Assembly: GCA_012514535.1 (NCBI GenBank)
Contig: JAAZAA010000365.1
Location: forward strand, 1 to 47,519
Source of the DNA: Myxococcales bacterium
GTDB lineage: Bacteria > Myxococcota_A > Polyangia > Polyangiales > Polyangiaceae
DNA length: 47,519 nucleotides
Reading direction: 5' to 3'
The notes beneath the pieces are model-generated. The model did not search any database, was not told the DNA's origin, and was given only the letters and a program-made list of their open reading frames with translations. The translations under genes were made by a program, and so were the position numbers. This document shows, one piece after another, positions 34,509-42,308 of the stretch (position 1 is the first letter of the stretch; every line of letters starts with the position of its first letter).

Positions 34509-34520
34509 CCGAACGGCGCC

Positions 34521-34550
34521 ATCCCCGCGCCGAACGAGCGGCGCGGGGAT
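34521..34550. terminator. Strong hairpin downstream of the small membrane protein gene
   Basis: ATCCCCGCGCCG (34521-34532) pairs perfectly with CGGCGCGGGGAT (34539-34550), loop AACGAG. It follows the stop of the minus-strand gene at 34599 by ~48 bases. A short T-run (TTTCT) follows on the plus strand only. Confidence 0.55.
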
Positions 34551-34598
34551 TTCTCGCGTGAGCGTCCGACGGCGCCACGCGGCGCTCGAGGGCCGCCC

Positions 34599-34754
34599 TC
34601 AGCCCGGTGAGAACAGCCCGTAGAGCAGGGTGAGGGCGAGCGGGATCAGGATCCAAAGGAACGGCACGATCGGGTTCGAATACTTCTCTTCGGGCTCCTG
34701 CTCGGCGCCCGGTTCGGACTTCGCGGGATCCGCGGGGGTGGGGTTCTTGGACAT
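34599..34754 (-). CDS. 51-residue single-span membrane protein
   Basis: A small protein, absent from most gene calls because of size. The N-terminal half is polar and acidic (MSKNPTPADPAKSEPGAEQE); the C-terminal half is one membrane span (about 29-48, IVPFLWILIPLALTLLYGLF). AGAGG lies about 10 bases before the ATG. Third positions are GC-rich as in neighbouring genes. It resembles tiny accessory subunits, but I do not recognise it. Confidence 0.6.
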   Translation of the reverse strand: MSKNPTPADPAKSEPGAEQEPEEKYSNPIVPFLWILIPLALTLLYGLFSPG

Positions 34755-35009
34755 GGAAAATGGACCTCTGCGCGGCACTCCGGAGGAGCACGCGCGGTGC
34801 CCGCGCCGTCGAGCGCGGGACGGGGGAAAAATCGAATGGAAGAAGGCGCAGACGCGCTGCGCGGGGGGAGGGGTCCGCGCCGACGAGGGCGCGGCCGACG
34901 GCCGCCTCACCGGTCCATCGGGCGATCGAGGCCAATGCTCGCGCTCGGCGAACCGGCTCCACGAACCAGCGACGGCTCGGCGAATCGACTCAGGGAACGA
35001 GCTCTCGGC

Positions 35010-35378
35010 TCACGCGGCGCTGCGCGGCGGCCCCCTGGCCCTCTCACTCCACTCGGGGGCGAGCCGCGGCGTCCAACGCTCGCCTTCGGCGCGCCTCTCG
35101 TCGAGGACGGCGCCCCACGTCGGCAGGCGGAGCCACCCCTCGGGCCATCCGAGCACGGAGTCGTCCACCCGTTGGACGGTCCCGTCCTCTGCTGGCCCCA
35201 GGTTCGACAGGGACGCCGTGCGGCCCGGCTCCAGCGGCCGTTTTCCGTCGGCCTCGTCCTGCCCCTGCGCCCACTCGACGAACACCAGTCCCGCGCGGGC
35301 CGGGGCCTCGTGGGCCCCCCCGATCCCCGACAACCAGGGAAACGCCAGAACGGCCAGGACGAGGAGCAGACGCACCAT
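35010..35378 (-). CDS. Small secreted protein of unknown function
   Basis: A 122-residue protein with a clean signal peptide (MVRLLLVLAVLAFPWLSGIGG, no lipobox Cys). The mature part (~98 residues) is Trp- and Gly-rich with no Cys (FVEWAQGQDEADGKRPLEPG; VLGWPEGWLRLPTWGAVLDE). Support for the gene: a TAGGCC hexamer ends 6 bases before the ATG, the same layout as at other starts here. Competing plus-strand frames are Arg/Pro-rich. Family unknown. Confidence 0.6.
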   Translation of the reverse strand: MVRLLLVLAVLAFPWLSGIGGAHEAPARAGLVFVEWAQGQDEADGKRPLEPGRTASLSNLGPAEDGTVQRVDDSVLGWPEGWLRLPTWGAVLDERRAEGERWTPRLAPEWSERARGPPRSAA

Positions 35379-35746
35379 GGTGCGGGCCTAGGGTGCACTG
35401 CGACCCCCCGCCGCGCAACCATCCCGCTCACGCTCCAGCACCCGCACCCAGCGCACCCAGGCAGGGTCCGACCGGCGACGTTGGTCGACGGTCGGACGCG
35501 GACCCGGGGCGCAGGCACACCCGGGCACACCCGCGGGCGCACGACCGCGGACGACACGTACGGGACGCACCCGTCCACGTCGCGCGCCCCTGGCGCAGGA
35601 GGGCCTCCCTCGTTCGCGTCGGGTGAGCACCCTGGACGCTCTCCTTAGGTCACGGAGCTCATCGCCGTTTCCTTGACGGGACGGAGGCGACGCGCGCGGC
35701 GCCGATCCTCCCCCCTCCGCACGGAAGCTGCGGCGGAGCGGACATC
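35379..35746. other. Divergent intergenic region with a long hairpin
   Basis: 368 bases between a minus-strand and a plus-strand start, ahead of the glycan cluster. It holds the hairpin at 35466-35497 (separate entry) and the TAGGCC box at 35385-35390 of the minus gene. A TTGACG near 35678 lacks a -10 partner at the usual distance. I see no gene. Confidence 0.5.
35466..35497. other. 32-base near-perfect hairpin upstream of the glycan cluster
   Basis: GTCCGACCG (35466-35474) pairs with CGGTCGGAC (35489-35497). After one G-A mismatch, CGAC pairs with GTCG around a GTTG loop, giving 13 pairs. It is ~88 bases from the minus-strand start and ~250 from the plus-strand start, so it is not an obvious terminator. 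It could be an operator or an RNA element. Confidence 0.65.
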
Positions 35747-36718
35747 ATGGCTAGCCACTCGCCCTCGGACCTCCTGCCTTCGCTCCTCGCCGGAGTGATC
35801 GTGTATCCGCAGGAGGACTGGAGCCCGCAGATCCGCACGCAGGTCGAGGAGCACCTCCGCTGCCTCGCCCGCGAGCTCCGTTGCGTGATTTCCCTCGCGC
35901 GCCGCGGAGCCGCAGAGGCCGGCGTCGTGCTCGACCTGTCCACGAACGGTGGGGTCGCCGATCCGCTCGCGTGGGACGCTCGCGTCCACGAGCTCGAGAG
36001 CGACTCGGTCTTCGAGCTCGGCGTTCGCCTCTCCTCCCCTGCCCTGGAGCTGGAGGCCTTCGACGCCCTCCTCCGGCGTTATCAGCGCCTGCTGCCGCTG
36101 CCCGCGCACGTGCCGTCTCCGGAGCTCGCCCGGGTGCTGGCGCTCCACCGCTCTCTCCACGATCTCACGCTCCCGCTGGTGCGCGCCGACTACGACCACG
36201 CGCTCGACACCTGGCGCTGGTTGCTCTGGCTCGCGCCGCGGGCGGACTTCGCGCTGCAGTGCGCGGCCCTGTTTCACGACGTCGAGCGCCTCGAGAGCGA
36301 ACCGCTGCAGCGCACGGAGCACCTCGCTCCCGACTATGTCTCCTTCAAGCGCGCCCACGCGCGCCGCGGCGCGGAGCTCGTCGGCGCCCACCTGTCGACC
36401 CTGGGCCTCCCGGCGGACGACCTGCGGGAGATCCAGCGGCTCGTCTCCCACCACGAGCGCCCCGACGCAGACCCGAGGCTGCAGCTCCTGAACGACGCCG
36501 ACGGGCTCTCGTTCTTCTCCCTGAACGGCTACGGCTACCTGCGCTACTTCGGGCCCGCCGTCACCCGGGACAAGATCCGCTACACCTCGGCGCGCTTGTC
36601 TCCGCGCACCCGTGTGCTCGTGCGCGCCCTGCCCCTCCACCCGCGCGTGCGCGAGCTGCTCGACGCGGAAGTGAACACGCTCGACCCACCGCGGGATGGC
36701 CCCGCGGCGTGGCGGTGA
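35747..36718 (+). CDS. HD-type (DUF4202-like) putative metal phosphohydrolase
   Basis: A 323-residue protein that opens the glycan cluster. The C-terminal half has an HD-like metal pattern: DYDHALDTW (His151), AALFHDVERLES (His177-Asp178), HARRGAELVGAHL (His204), LVSHHERPD (His235/236) and LLNDADGLSFF (Asp250/252). It resembles the DUF4202 type of HD protein; no nucleotide or sugar substrate is assignable. The N-terminal ~140 residues are another domain of unknown fold. GGAG precedes the ATG by about 8 bases. Its stop overlaps a possible GTG start of the next gene (GTGA at 36715), so it is coupled to the glycosidase-like gene. Confidence 0.75.
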   Translation: MASHSPSDLLPSLLAGVIVYPQEDWSPQIRTQVEEHLRCLARELRCVISLARRGAAEAGVVLDLSTNGGVADPLAWDARVHELESDSVFELGVRLSSPALELEAFDALLRRYQRLLPLPAHVPSPELARVLALHRSLHDLTLPLVRADYDHALDTWRWLLWLAPRADFALQCAALFHDVERLESEPLQRTEHLAPDYVSFKRAHARRGAELVGAHLSTLGLPADDLREIQRLVSHHERPDADPRLQLLNDADGLSFFSLNGYGYLRYFGPAVTRDKIRYTSARLSPRTRVLVRALPLHPRVRELLDAEVNTLDPPRDGPAAWR

Positions 36719-36744
36719 GTAACAGCTCGAGGGGGACCGGGCCG

Positions 36745-37632
36745 ATGATCGAAGCCGTCATGTTGTGGAACGAACCGAACAACCTGTCGCACTGGGATTT
36801 CGAGCTCGATCCCGACTGGTCCATCTTCTCGCGGATGGTCCACCTCGGCGGCCAGGCGATCGCCGGCGAGGCCAAGGGGCTGACCCGCGTGCTCGGGGGG
36901 ATCTCCCCGATCGATCCGGGGTTCATCCAGACGCTCCAGCGCGGGGGCGCCTTGGATCAGGTCGACGTGATCGCCGTGCACGGCTTCCCCCTCGACTGGA
37001 ACCACTGGTCGATCCACGAGTGGCCGGAGAAGCTCGACGAGATCCGCGCCGTGACGCGCCTGCCCATCTGGGTCACGGAGGTCGGGGTGTCCACCTTCGG
37101 CGCGGAGGAGGTCCAGGAGTTCGGGCTCCGCCGCAGCGCCGAGCTCTTGCTCGGCCAGGTGGAGCGCGTGCACTGGTACTCCCTCTTCGATCTCCCGAAG
37201 GCGTGGCCGGCGACGACGCGGCACCGAGAAGCCGAAGGCTCCTCGTACTATCGCCACTTCTACATGGGGCTCATCCGCGAAGACGGCACCCCGAAGCGCG
37301 CCCTGCGCCACGTCGCCGACTACACCCCGGAGCTGGGCGTGTGCCAGTGGTTCCACTTCGAAGACCCGCGGCTCGACGACGCGGTGGCCTGGCTGAAGAA
37401 GCTCGGCGTGAAGCGGCTGCGCACCGGGCTCAGCTGGTCGGACCGCCTACGCCCTGGCGCCCTCCGCTGGTTCGACCGACAGATGCAGGCGCTCGCGGAC
37501 TTCGACGTGACCTTGACCTTCTGCTTCACCCCGGACGCTTGCGGCCTGCGCCCCCACCACACGAGCCCGCCTCGCGACGTCGAGGAGTTCGCCGCTTTCT
37601 GCGCCGAGATGACGCGGCGCTACGCGCGCTGA
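36745..37632 (+). CDS. Glycoside-hydrolase-like TIM barrel, apparently circularly permuted
   Basis: A 295-residue protein of the GH-A (GH39-like) type. It begins directly with the acid/base strand MLWNEPNNLSHW (Glu10). It then has VLGGISP, VDVIAVHGFP, the nucleophile strand IWVTEVGVSTFG (Glu112), and VHWYSLFDL. After the usual end of such a domain (REDGTPKRAL) it continues with CQWFHFEDPRL, VKRLRTGLSW and VTLTFCFTPD, then a helix ending FCAEMTRRYAR. Those last pieces look like strands 1-3 and the helix that normally precedes the acid/base strand. The start is ATG 36745, preceded by GAGGGGG; an in-frame GTG at 36715 overlaps the previous stop. No signal peptide: it acts in the cytosol, so perhaps on a sugar nucleotide or lipid-linked sugar. 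Confidence 0.75.
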   Translation: MIEAVMLWNEPNNLSHWDFELDPDWSIFSRMVHLGGQAIAGEAKGLTRVLGGISPIDPGFIQTLQRGGALDQVDVIAVHGFPLDWNHWSIHEWPEKLDEIRAVTRLPIWVTEVGVSTFGAEEVQEFGLRRSAELLLGQVERVHWYSLFDLPKAWPATTRHREAEGSSYYRHFYMGLIREDGTPKRALRHVADYTPELGVCQWFHFEDPRLDDAVAWLKKLGVKRLRTGLSWSDRLRPGALRWFDRQMQALADFDVTLTFCFTPDACGLRPHHTSPPRDVEEFAAFCAEMTRRYAR

Positions 37633-37668
37633 CCCGAAATGCGCCCTCCATCGAAGCTCATATTTTCG

Positions 37669-37704
37669 TCCGCTGGTTCATCCGCTGGTTCATCCGCTGG
37701 CGAA
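37669..37704. repeat. 12-base tandem repeat upstream of the epimerase gene
   Basis: TCCGCTGGTTCA occurs at 37669 and 37681, with a third partial copy at 37693 (TCCGCTGG then diverging). It lies in the 190-base gap that splits the cluster into two transcription units. Confidence 0.8.
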
Positions 37705-37822
37705 CCTGACCTTAGGCGGACAGTCCTGGCTGCCGTCCGCCGTTGGAGGATCCACCTCTCGGCGCCGCTCCGGTCCGCTGGGGCGAACACGACCCATTGA
37801 GACCTCGGCATTGGCAAGGAAC

Positions 37823-38929
37823 ATGGCGACCACATACCTCGTAACCGGCGGCCTGGGCTTCATCGGGCGCTATCTCTGTCGGGAGCTCCTCGCCTCGGGG
37901 CACCGCGTGCGGGTGCTCGACTCGGTCGTGCCTCAGGTCCACGGCACCCGGCCCCCGGAGGCGCCGGAGGGCACCGAGGTGTTCCGCGACGACGTGCGCG
38001 ACGCAGCCGCCGTGCGCCGCGCCCTCGACGGCGTCGAGGGCGTCTTCCACCTGGCCGCCGAGGTCGGCGTGGGCCAGAGCATGTACGAGGTGGAGCGCTA
38101 CGTGAGCGCCAACGACGTGGGCACCGCCGTCCTCCTTCAGGAGCTCATCCAGCGACCGGTGCGCCGGGTGGTCGTGGCTTCGTCGATGAGCGTTTACGGA
38201 GAGGGGCGCTACCGCGACGCCTCCGGGGCGCCCGCGCGACCTTTGGCCCGCACCGCCGCCGACGCCAAGGCGCGGCGCTGGGATCCCGTCGGCCCCGACG
38301 GACGCCCCCTCGAGCCCGTCCCCACCGACGAGGAGAAGCCTCCCGACCTCGCCTCGATCTACGCGCTCACGAAGTACATGCAGGAGCGCGCCGTCTTGAT
38401 CTTCGGGCAGGCCTATCCCGTCGAGGGCGTCGCCCTGCGCCTCTTCAACGTCTTCGGCCCCGGCCAGTCGCTGTCCAACCCCTACACGGGCGTCCTGGCG
38501 AACTTCTCCTCACGGCTCCAGAACGAGCGCGCCCCGCTCGTCTTCGAGGACGGGCAGCAGCGGCGGGACTTCGTCCACGTGCGCGACGTGGCGCGCGCCT
38601 TTCGTCTGGCCATGGAGCGGCCGGAGGCGGCCGGACAGGTCCTGAACATCGGCAGCGGACGCTCCTACACGGTGTGCCAGGTGGCGGAGCTGCTGGGGCG
38701 GGCGCTGAGCTCGCCGCTGCGCCCCGAGATCCTGCAGAAGGCGCGCTCCGGGGACATCCGCCACTGCTTCGCCGACATCACGCGGGCGCGCCGCGTTCTG
38801 GGATACGAGCCGCAGTTCTTCCTCGAGGACTCCCTCGAGGAGTTCGTCGAGTGGGTCCGCCGGGAGGACGCCGCGGATCACAGCGACGAGATGACCCAAC
38901 AGCTCGAGGCCCGAGGGTTGGTGTCATGA
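37823..38929 (+). CDS. NAD-dependent sugar epimerase, dTDP-L-rhamnose 4-epimerase-like
   Basis: A 368-residue extended SDR. It has GGLGFIGRYL (9-18), the segment LDSVVPQVHG that is typical of dTDP-rhamnose 4-epimerases, and VVASSMSVYGEG with catalytic Ser. The YxxxK pair is Tyr180/Lys184 in SIYALTKYMQE, followed by LRLFNVFGPGQSLSNPYTGV. Such enzymes make dTDP-6-deoxy-L-talose from dTDP-L-rhamnose; related epimerisations are possible. The ATG with AAGGA just upstream is preferred over the TTG at 37811. Its stop overlaps the next start (ATGA). Confidence 0.88.
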   Translation: MATTYLVTGGLGFIGRYLCRELLASGHRVRVLDSVVPQVHGTRPPEAPEGTEVFRDDVRDAAAVRRALDGVEGVFHLAAEVGVGQSMYEVERYVSANDVGTAVLLQELIQRPVRRVVVASSMSVYGEGRYRDASGAPARPLARTAADAKARRWDPVGPDGRPLEPVPTDEEKPPDLASIYALTKYMQERAVLIFGQAYPVEGVALRLFNVFGPGQSLSNPYTGVLANFSSRLQNERAPLVFEDGQQRRDFVHVRDVARAFRLAMERPEAAGQVLNIGSGRSYTVCQVAELLGRALSSPLRPEILQKARSGDIRHCFADITRARRVLGYEPQFFLEDSLEEFVEWVRREDAADHSDEMTQQLEARGLVS

Positions 38930-41016
38930 GCGCCGCCGCCCTGCGCCCCTTCGGCTTCGCGGAGAGCTTTCGCTTCGGGGACCACGAGCGTGTCGAGCGC
39001 GTCGTGGCGGGCGTGCGCCAGGCGGGCTGCCGACAGCTGAAGGTGTCCGTGTCTCCCCTCGACTACTTCCGCACGGGGGGCGTCGAGTGGCTCGAGTGGC
39101 TCTTCGCGCGGGTCGCCTCCGAGCTCGAGCTCTTGCCGTGCCTCCGCTACACGTCCGACATCCAGCGGCCGCGGACCTCCCCGGAGCCCCTGCGCCGGGC
39201 CAGGGCCTACGCGGAGTTCGTCGACTCGGTGCTCACGCGCCACGGCAAGCACTTCGGCTACGTCGAACTCTGCAGCCCGCCGCCCATGAGCCCGAGCGAA
39301 CGCCCCGAGGACAGCTGGCTGCTCTCGGCGGAGATCCTGACGGCGACCTTGGAGGCGGCGCGGGGCGGCTGGAACATCGTGCTCGGCACGCCGGTCCCGG
39401 CGACGGTCGCACCTCGGAACGGAGCGGGCGAGGAGGCGCCGAGCAGCGCCCAGGAGCTCGACTTCTACTGGGTACACGCCCTCGGTCAGCGGGGGCTGTT
39501 GGACGAGGTCTTCGCCCTGTCCCTGCAAGGACAGCAGCACCAGGGCGGCTCGATCCGCGCGGCGGCGGAGCGCTGGGTGGCGCAGTGCCTCGCCCTGCGG
39601 GAGGTGCTCTCCCTCTACGGCGCCCGCGCGTCCCTCTGGTTGACGGAGTGCGGGTACTCCACCGGGGGGCGCGACGAAGCGCGCCAGGCGGAGCTCTTCG
39701 CCCGCTTCCTGCAAATCGCCGCCGAGCGCCACTACTGGGACGCCTGGGAGGACCGCCCGCCCACCTCGCGTCCGCTGGATCCCGGACACCGGCGCGGCAT
39801 CGTCCACGCCGACGGGCGCCCCAAGCTGCTCGCCCGCCTGCTCACCCAGGACGCGACCACGGGGGCGACCTGCCTCGAGTCCTGGAGCGCGCCGAGTCGC
39901 CCGATCGCGGGACCCCAGGACGCGCCCGTCGTCGTGATCGGGGGCGCGGGCTTCATCGGCTGCAACCTCGCCAAGAGCTTTCTGGAAGACGACGTGCCCG
40001 TCGTCGTGATCGACAACCTGAGCCGCCCGGGCGTGGAGCGGAACTTGAGCTGGCTGTGCCAGGAGTTCGGCGATCGGGTGCGCCCGCTGCTCACGGACAT
40101 CCGGGAGGAGGAGCGCCTCGGGGAGGTGCTCGGCCAGGCCCGCGCCGTCCTCCACATGGCGGCGCAGGTGGCCGTGACCAGCAGCCTCGACGACCCCCTG
40201 GAGGACTTCGAGATCAACGCCTACGGGACGCTGCGGGTGCTCGAAGCGCTCCGCGCGGCGAAGCGTCGCATCCCGTTGGTGTTCGCGTCGACCAACAAGG
40301 TGTACGGCCACCTCGGCGATCTCGCCCTCGAGCTCACCTCCGCCGGGTACCACCCCGCGGACACCGAGCTGCGCCGGTGGGGGATCGGGGAAGACCGCTC
40401 CCTGGAGTTCTGCACCCCCTATGGGTGCTCCAAGGGGGTCGCCGATCAGTACGTGCTCGACTACGCCCGCTCCTTCGGGCTCGCCGCGGCGGTGCTGCGC
40501 ATGAGCTGCATCTACGGGCCGCGCCAGTTCGGCACGGAAGACCAGGGGTGGGTGGCGCACTTCGCGCTCCAGGCGCTCCGGGGACAGCCCGTCACCCTCT
40601 ACGGCGACGGGTGGCAGGTGCGGGACGTGCTGCACGTGAGCGACGCCGTGCGCGCCTACCGCGCCGTCCTCGACTCGATGGATCGCGTCGGCGGGCAAGC
40701 CTTCAACCTGGGTGGCGGCCCCGACAACGCCGTATGTCTCCAGCACGTCCTCGCGGAGCTCGCGCACCTCGCCGGCCATGACGTCGGCGTGCTGCGCGGC
40801 GAGCCGCGCACGGGCGATCAGCTCTACTTCGTCGCGGACAACCGCAAGCTCGAGCGCGCCGTCGGCTGGGCGCCGCGCATGGGATGGCGCGACGGCATCC
40901 GGGACCTCTGGACCTGGCTCGGGAGCGCCCATCCCGGCGCCTCCTCCGACGCCCCGCTCGGCGCCTCACCGGGTCCGCCATCGGCGGAGCCCCACCCACG
41001 GAGCTTGATGGCATGA
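38926..41016 (+). CDS. Fusion: glycosidase-like barrel + CDP-paratose-2-epimerase-like SDR
   Basis: A 696-residue two-domain protein. Residues ~1-310 are a glycosidase-like barrel in normal strand order (FGFAESFRFG; LKVSVSPLDY; LLPCLRYTSD; IVLGTPVPAT; FALSLQGQQHQ; LWLTECGYST with nucleophile-position Glu241; DGRPKLLARLL). The acid/base strand is FGYVELCSPP; the canonical NEP is replaced by CSP. Residues ~333-685 are an extended SDR (GGAGFIGCNLA, 339-349; IDNLSRPGVERNLSWL; CTPYGCSKGVADQYV with Tyr499/Lys503), closest in motif to CDP-paratose 2-epimerase. A ~20-residue Pro/Ser tail follows. Starts ATGA-overlapped with the previous gene; ends ATGA-overlapped with the radical SAM gene. The fusion hints that both domains act on the same sugar. 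Confidence 0.85.
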   Translation: MSAAALRPFGFAESFRFGDHERVERVVAGVRQAGCRQLKVSVSPLDYFRTGGVEWLEWLFARVASELELLPCLRYTSDIQRPRTSPEPLRRARAYAEFVDSVLTRHGKHFGYVELCSPPPMSPSERPEDSWLLSAEILTATLEAARGGWNIVLGTPVPATVAPRNGAGEEAPSSAQELDFYWVHALGQRGLLDEVFALSLQGQQHQGGSIRAAAERWVAQCLALREVLSLYGARASLWLTECGYSTGGRDEARQAELFARFLQIAAERHYWDAWEDRPPTSRPLDPGHRRGIVHADGRPKLLARLLTQDATTGATCLESWSAPSRPIAGPQDAPVVVIGGAGFIGCNLAKSFLEDDVPVVVIDNLSRPGVERNLSWLCQEFGDRVRPLLTDIREEERLGEVLGQARAVLHMAAQVAVTSSLDDPLEDFEINAYGTLRVLEALRAAKRRIPLVFASTNKVYGHLGDLALELTSAGYHPADTELRRWGIGEDRSLEFCTPYGCSKGVADQYVLDYARSFGLAAAVLRMSCIYGPRQFGTEDQGWVAHFALQALRGQPVTLYGDGWQVRDVLHVSDAVRAYRAVLDSMDRVGGQAFNLGGGPDNAVCLQHVLAELAHLAGHDVGVLRGEPRTGDQLYFVADNRKLERAVGWAPRMGWRDGIRDLWTWLGSAHPGASSDAPLGASPGPPSAEPHPRSLMA

Positions 41017-42308
41017 AGGTCGCGCTCGTCAATCCGCGCTGGACGTACACCCGCAGCATCTACTTCGGCTGCCGGGAGCCGCACCTCCCGCTCGAGCTCG
41101 CCTACGCGAGCGCGCTGCTCGAACGCAACGGGCACCAGACGCTCCTCCTCGACGGGCAGCTCCAGGGGCTCGACGACCGCGCTCTGGCGGACGCGGTCGC
41201 GGAGTTCGCTCCCGACTTCACGGTGGTCACGACCGCGCCGACGTATCTGTTTTGGCGCTGCGCCCCGCCGGAGCTGCGGGTCCCTCGGCAGTTCCTGGAC
41301 GCCCTGGGCGGCCGCGGCGGGCGCACCGTGGCCGTCGGGCCCCACGGCTCCGCGACGCCGGCGCCGACCCTGCGCAAGCTGGGCGTGGACCTCGTCGTGC
41401 GGGGCGAGAGCGAGGAGGTCGTCGCCGCCCTGGCGGAGGCGGACGACTGGTCCCAGGTCCCCGGCACGGCTCGCCTCGAGGACGGGGTCGCCCGGAGCGT
41501 GGGTGGGCTGCACGCCAGCTGGTTCGTGGAGCACGCGCCGCTGCGCTGGCCCGCAGCGTGGATCACCCGCCACGAGCACCACCATCACCGCTTCGACACG
41601 CCGCGACGAGGCTGGGGGGCGGAGGTCGAGGCCTCGCGCGGGTGCCCCTACGCGTGCACCTTCTGCGCGAAGCTGGATTTCCGGGACAAGTACAGGAAGC
41701 GCAAGCTGGAGCTGGTCCTCGACGAGATCGACGGGCTCATCGCCCAAGGGGTCGGCTACGTCTATTTCATCGACGAGATCTTCCTCCCCCAGGGCCCGCT
41801 CCTCGAGGCGCTCGTCTCCCGGGACGTGTCCTTCGGGGTCCAGACCCGCATCGATCTGTGGACGCCCGACCAGCTCGAGCTCCTGGGCGCCGCGGGCTGC
41901 GTGTCCATCGAAGCCGGCCTCGAGAGCCTCACCGTCGAGGGGCGCGCGTCCCTGGCCAAGCGCTGCAAGCTCGACACGGAGCAGCTCGCCGAGCTGCTCA
42001 TCCACGCCCGCGGCTTCGTCCCCTTCGTACAGGCGAACCTCATCGGCACGATCCAGGACGAGCCCGCCCTCGTCGAGTATTGGCGCAACCGGCTCATCGC
42101 CAACGGCGTCTGGGCGAACGAGCCCGTGCCGCTCTACCCCTACCCGAGCTCTCCCGACTATCGCCTGCGCTGGGGTGAGCCGGACGACCGCGCCTGGGAG
42201 CGCGCCCACGAGCACTACCTCTCGTCGTTCAGCTCGTTCAGCGACATCCAGGACGAGCGCCCCGTCCCCTTGTCGGAGCTGGAGGCATCGTGTCACCGGA
42301 GCTCCTGA
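41013..42308 (+). CDS. B12-binding-type radical SAM protein
   Basis: A 431-residue enzyme with an N-terminal B12-binding-like fold (ELAYASALLERNGHQTLLLD; RTVAVGPHG). The canonical DxHxxG cobalamin motif is not evident. The radical SAM 4Fe-4S motif is RGCPYACTFCAK (Cys211, Cys215, Cys218). Further on are GYVYFIDEIFLP and SIEAGLESLTVEG, typical of the core. Similar proteins are found in conserved exopolysaccharide-type cassettes (a TIGR04295-like family, recalled, not searched). Chemistry could be methylation or rearrangement of a sugar or lipid. The start overlaps the previous stop (ATGA), the stop overlaps the next gene by 19 bases. Confidence 0.88.
   Translation: MKVALVNPRWTYTRSIYFGCREPHLPLELAYASALLERNGHQTLLLDGQLQGLDDRALADAVAEFAPDFTVVTTAPTYLFWRCAPPELRVPRQFLDALGGRGGRTVAVGPHGSATPAPTLRKLGVDLVVRGESEEVVAALAEADDWSQVPGTARLEDGVARSVGGLHASWFVEHAPLRWPAAWITRHEHHHHRFDTPRRGWGAEVEASRGCPYACTFCAKLDFRDKYRKRKLELVLDEIDGLIAQGVGYVYFIDEIFLPQGPLLEALVSRDVSFGVQTRIDLWTPDQLELLGAAGCVSIEAGLESLTVEGRASLAKRCKLDTEQLAELLIHARGFVPFVQANLIGTIQDEPALVEYWRNRLIANGVWANEPVPLYPYPSSPDYRLRWGEPDDRAWERAHEHYLSSFSSFSDIQDERPVPLSELEASCHRSS

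Noticed and set aside
34755-35009. Hairpin near 34805-34826 (CCCGCGC/GCGCGGG) as terminator for the gene at 35010
   Set aside because: On the minus strand the T-run lies before the hairpin, not after it.
37633-37709. Trp/Phe-rich frame (RWFIRWFIRW) before the rhamnose-type epimerase, resembling another leader peptide
   Set aside because: It comes from the 12-base tandem repeat and has no ATG or GTG start in that frame outside the previous gene; no terminator follows it.
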